From contig NZ_CANLZX010000003.1 of the NCBI RefSeq assembly GCF_947495675.1, positions 186,001 to 250,000 on the forward strand: a DNA stretch of 64,000 bases, written 5' to 3'. Source of the stretch: an uncultured Algibacter sp. GTDB taxonomy: Bacteria; Bacteroidota; Bacteroidia; Flavobacteriales; Flavobacteriaceae. The notes under the pieces are model-generated. The model saw nothing but the letters and a program-made list of their open reading frames with translations, was not told where the DNA came from and made no database searches. Position numbers and translations under genes: made by a program. Shown piece by piece: positions 63,812-64,000 of the stretch. Within the stretch, counting starts at the first letter, position 1; every line of letters begins with the position of its first letter.

Positions 63812-64000
63812 TTAATGTTTTTGTATGTATAGTTTAGTATTCACATCATCAAATGCAATTTCTATACCATCTTCTAATTTATCTATAATTTCAAGTTCAC
63901 TCGTTAAAGTTTCTGATTTTATATAAGCCTTATTAGCTTCAATAGCTTTTACAATTTGCTCATCTTTTTGAAACGTTACATCTATTTTATCTGTAACCTC
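63812..64000 (-). CDS. ileS: Isoleucyl-tRNA synthetase, C-terminal end (truncated by window)
   Basis: On the minus strand the frame is open from the window edge to TAA at 63814-63812, giving 62 residues that start EVTDKIDVTFQKDEQIV and end DVNTKLYIQKH. The sequence resembles the C-terminal domain of class I isoleucyl-tRNA synthetases of the DUF5915 type, which ends in IEIAFDDVN and similar. The following DksA-like and lspA genes are the usual ileS neighbours in flavobacteria. The body of the gene lies outside the window. Confidence 0.8.
   Translation of the reverse strand, partial: EVTDKIDVTFQKDEQIVKAIEANKAYIKSETLTSELEIIDKLEDGIEIAFDDVNTKLYIQKH

Overview
The window is AT-rich chromosomal DNA from a member of the Flavobacteriaceae (Bacteroidota). 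The evidence is type IX secretion sorting tails on secreted proteins, SusC-like TonB-dependent receptors, DUF2480, DUF3078 and DUF5689 families, a SUF operon with SufT/DUF59, a single-subunit type B SdhC, and promoter boxes of the Bacteroidetes kind (TTG, about 20 nt, TAnnTTTG). I see no phage, no transposase, no rRNA or tRNA gene and no CRISPR array. Genes are densely packed. No gene-free gap exceeds 300 bases; the largest, 52229-52526 and 59563-59850, each carry a copy of an 83-85 bp dispersed repeat.

Layout. 1-1.8 kb: end of a heavy-metal RND efflux system. 1.8-6.3 kb: a secreted M28 peptidase and the sdhCAB operon. 6.4-10.3 kb: two paralogous secreted metzincin-like proteins with IPT/TIG and type IX sorting domains. 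10.4-15.9 kb: housekeeping genes (Xaa-Pro aminopeptidase, aspartate kinase, a stand-alone ACT-domain protein, BrnQ, an alpha/beta hydrolase). 16-22.8 kb: three tiny C-x4-H/C-x2-C zinc-ribbon-like paralogs around thiL and a four-gene surface operon that ends in an MbnP/MbnH-like pair. 22.9-32.7 kb: suf operon (sufA, sufB, a lipoprotein, sufC, sufD, sufS), then a secreted M43 protease, then sufE-sufT-DUF2480-DUF3078. 32.9-34.1 kb: hflX.

34.2-47.4 kb is an accessory block: two endonuclease/exonuclease/phosphatase (EEP) proteins, one of them frameshifted, a lipoprotein endonuclease I with three Ig-like repeats, two TonB-dependent receptors, a DUF5689 lipoprotein and a repeat-built lipoprotein. 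I read it as a candidate extracellular nucleic-acid or phosphate scavenging locus. 47.6-55 kb holds pgi, an M23 endopeptidase, tryptophan 2,3-dioxygenase, and hppD and hmgA for aromatic amino acid breakdown. 55-64 kb holds a patatin fused to an outer-membrane barrel, uvrC, a RimB-like retropepsin / RimK / aspartoacylase-like trio with 5-formyl-THF cyclo-ligase, and the convergent ileS-DksA-like-lspA operon.

The points most worth following are: (1) the MbnP/MbnH operon, (2) the three zinc-ribbon mini-proteins, each preceded by an RTCGA motif that in two cases recurs at a 21-bp period, with related pairs at 23 bp before two secreted metalloproteases, (3) the nuclease/TonB block, (4) the dispersed repeats, one copy of which forms the leader of the rimB/rimK operon. 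All calls come from reading the sequence and from recalled family knowledge. No database search or structure prediction was run.
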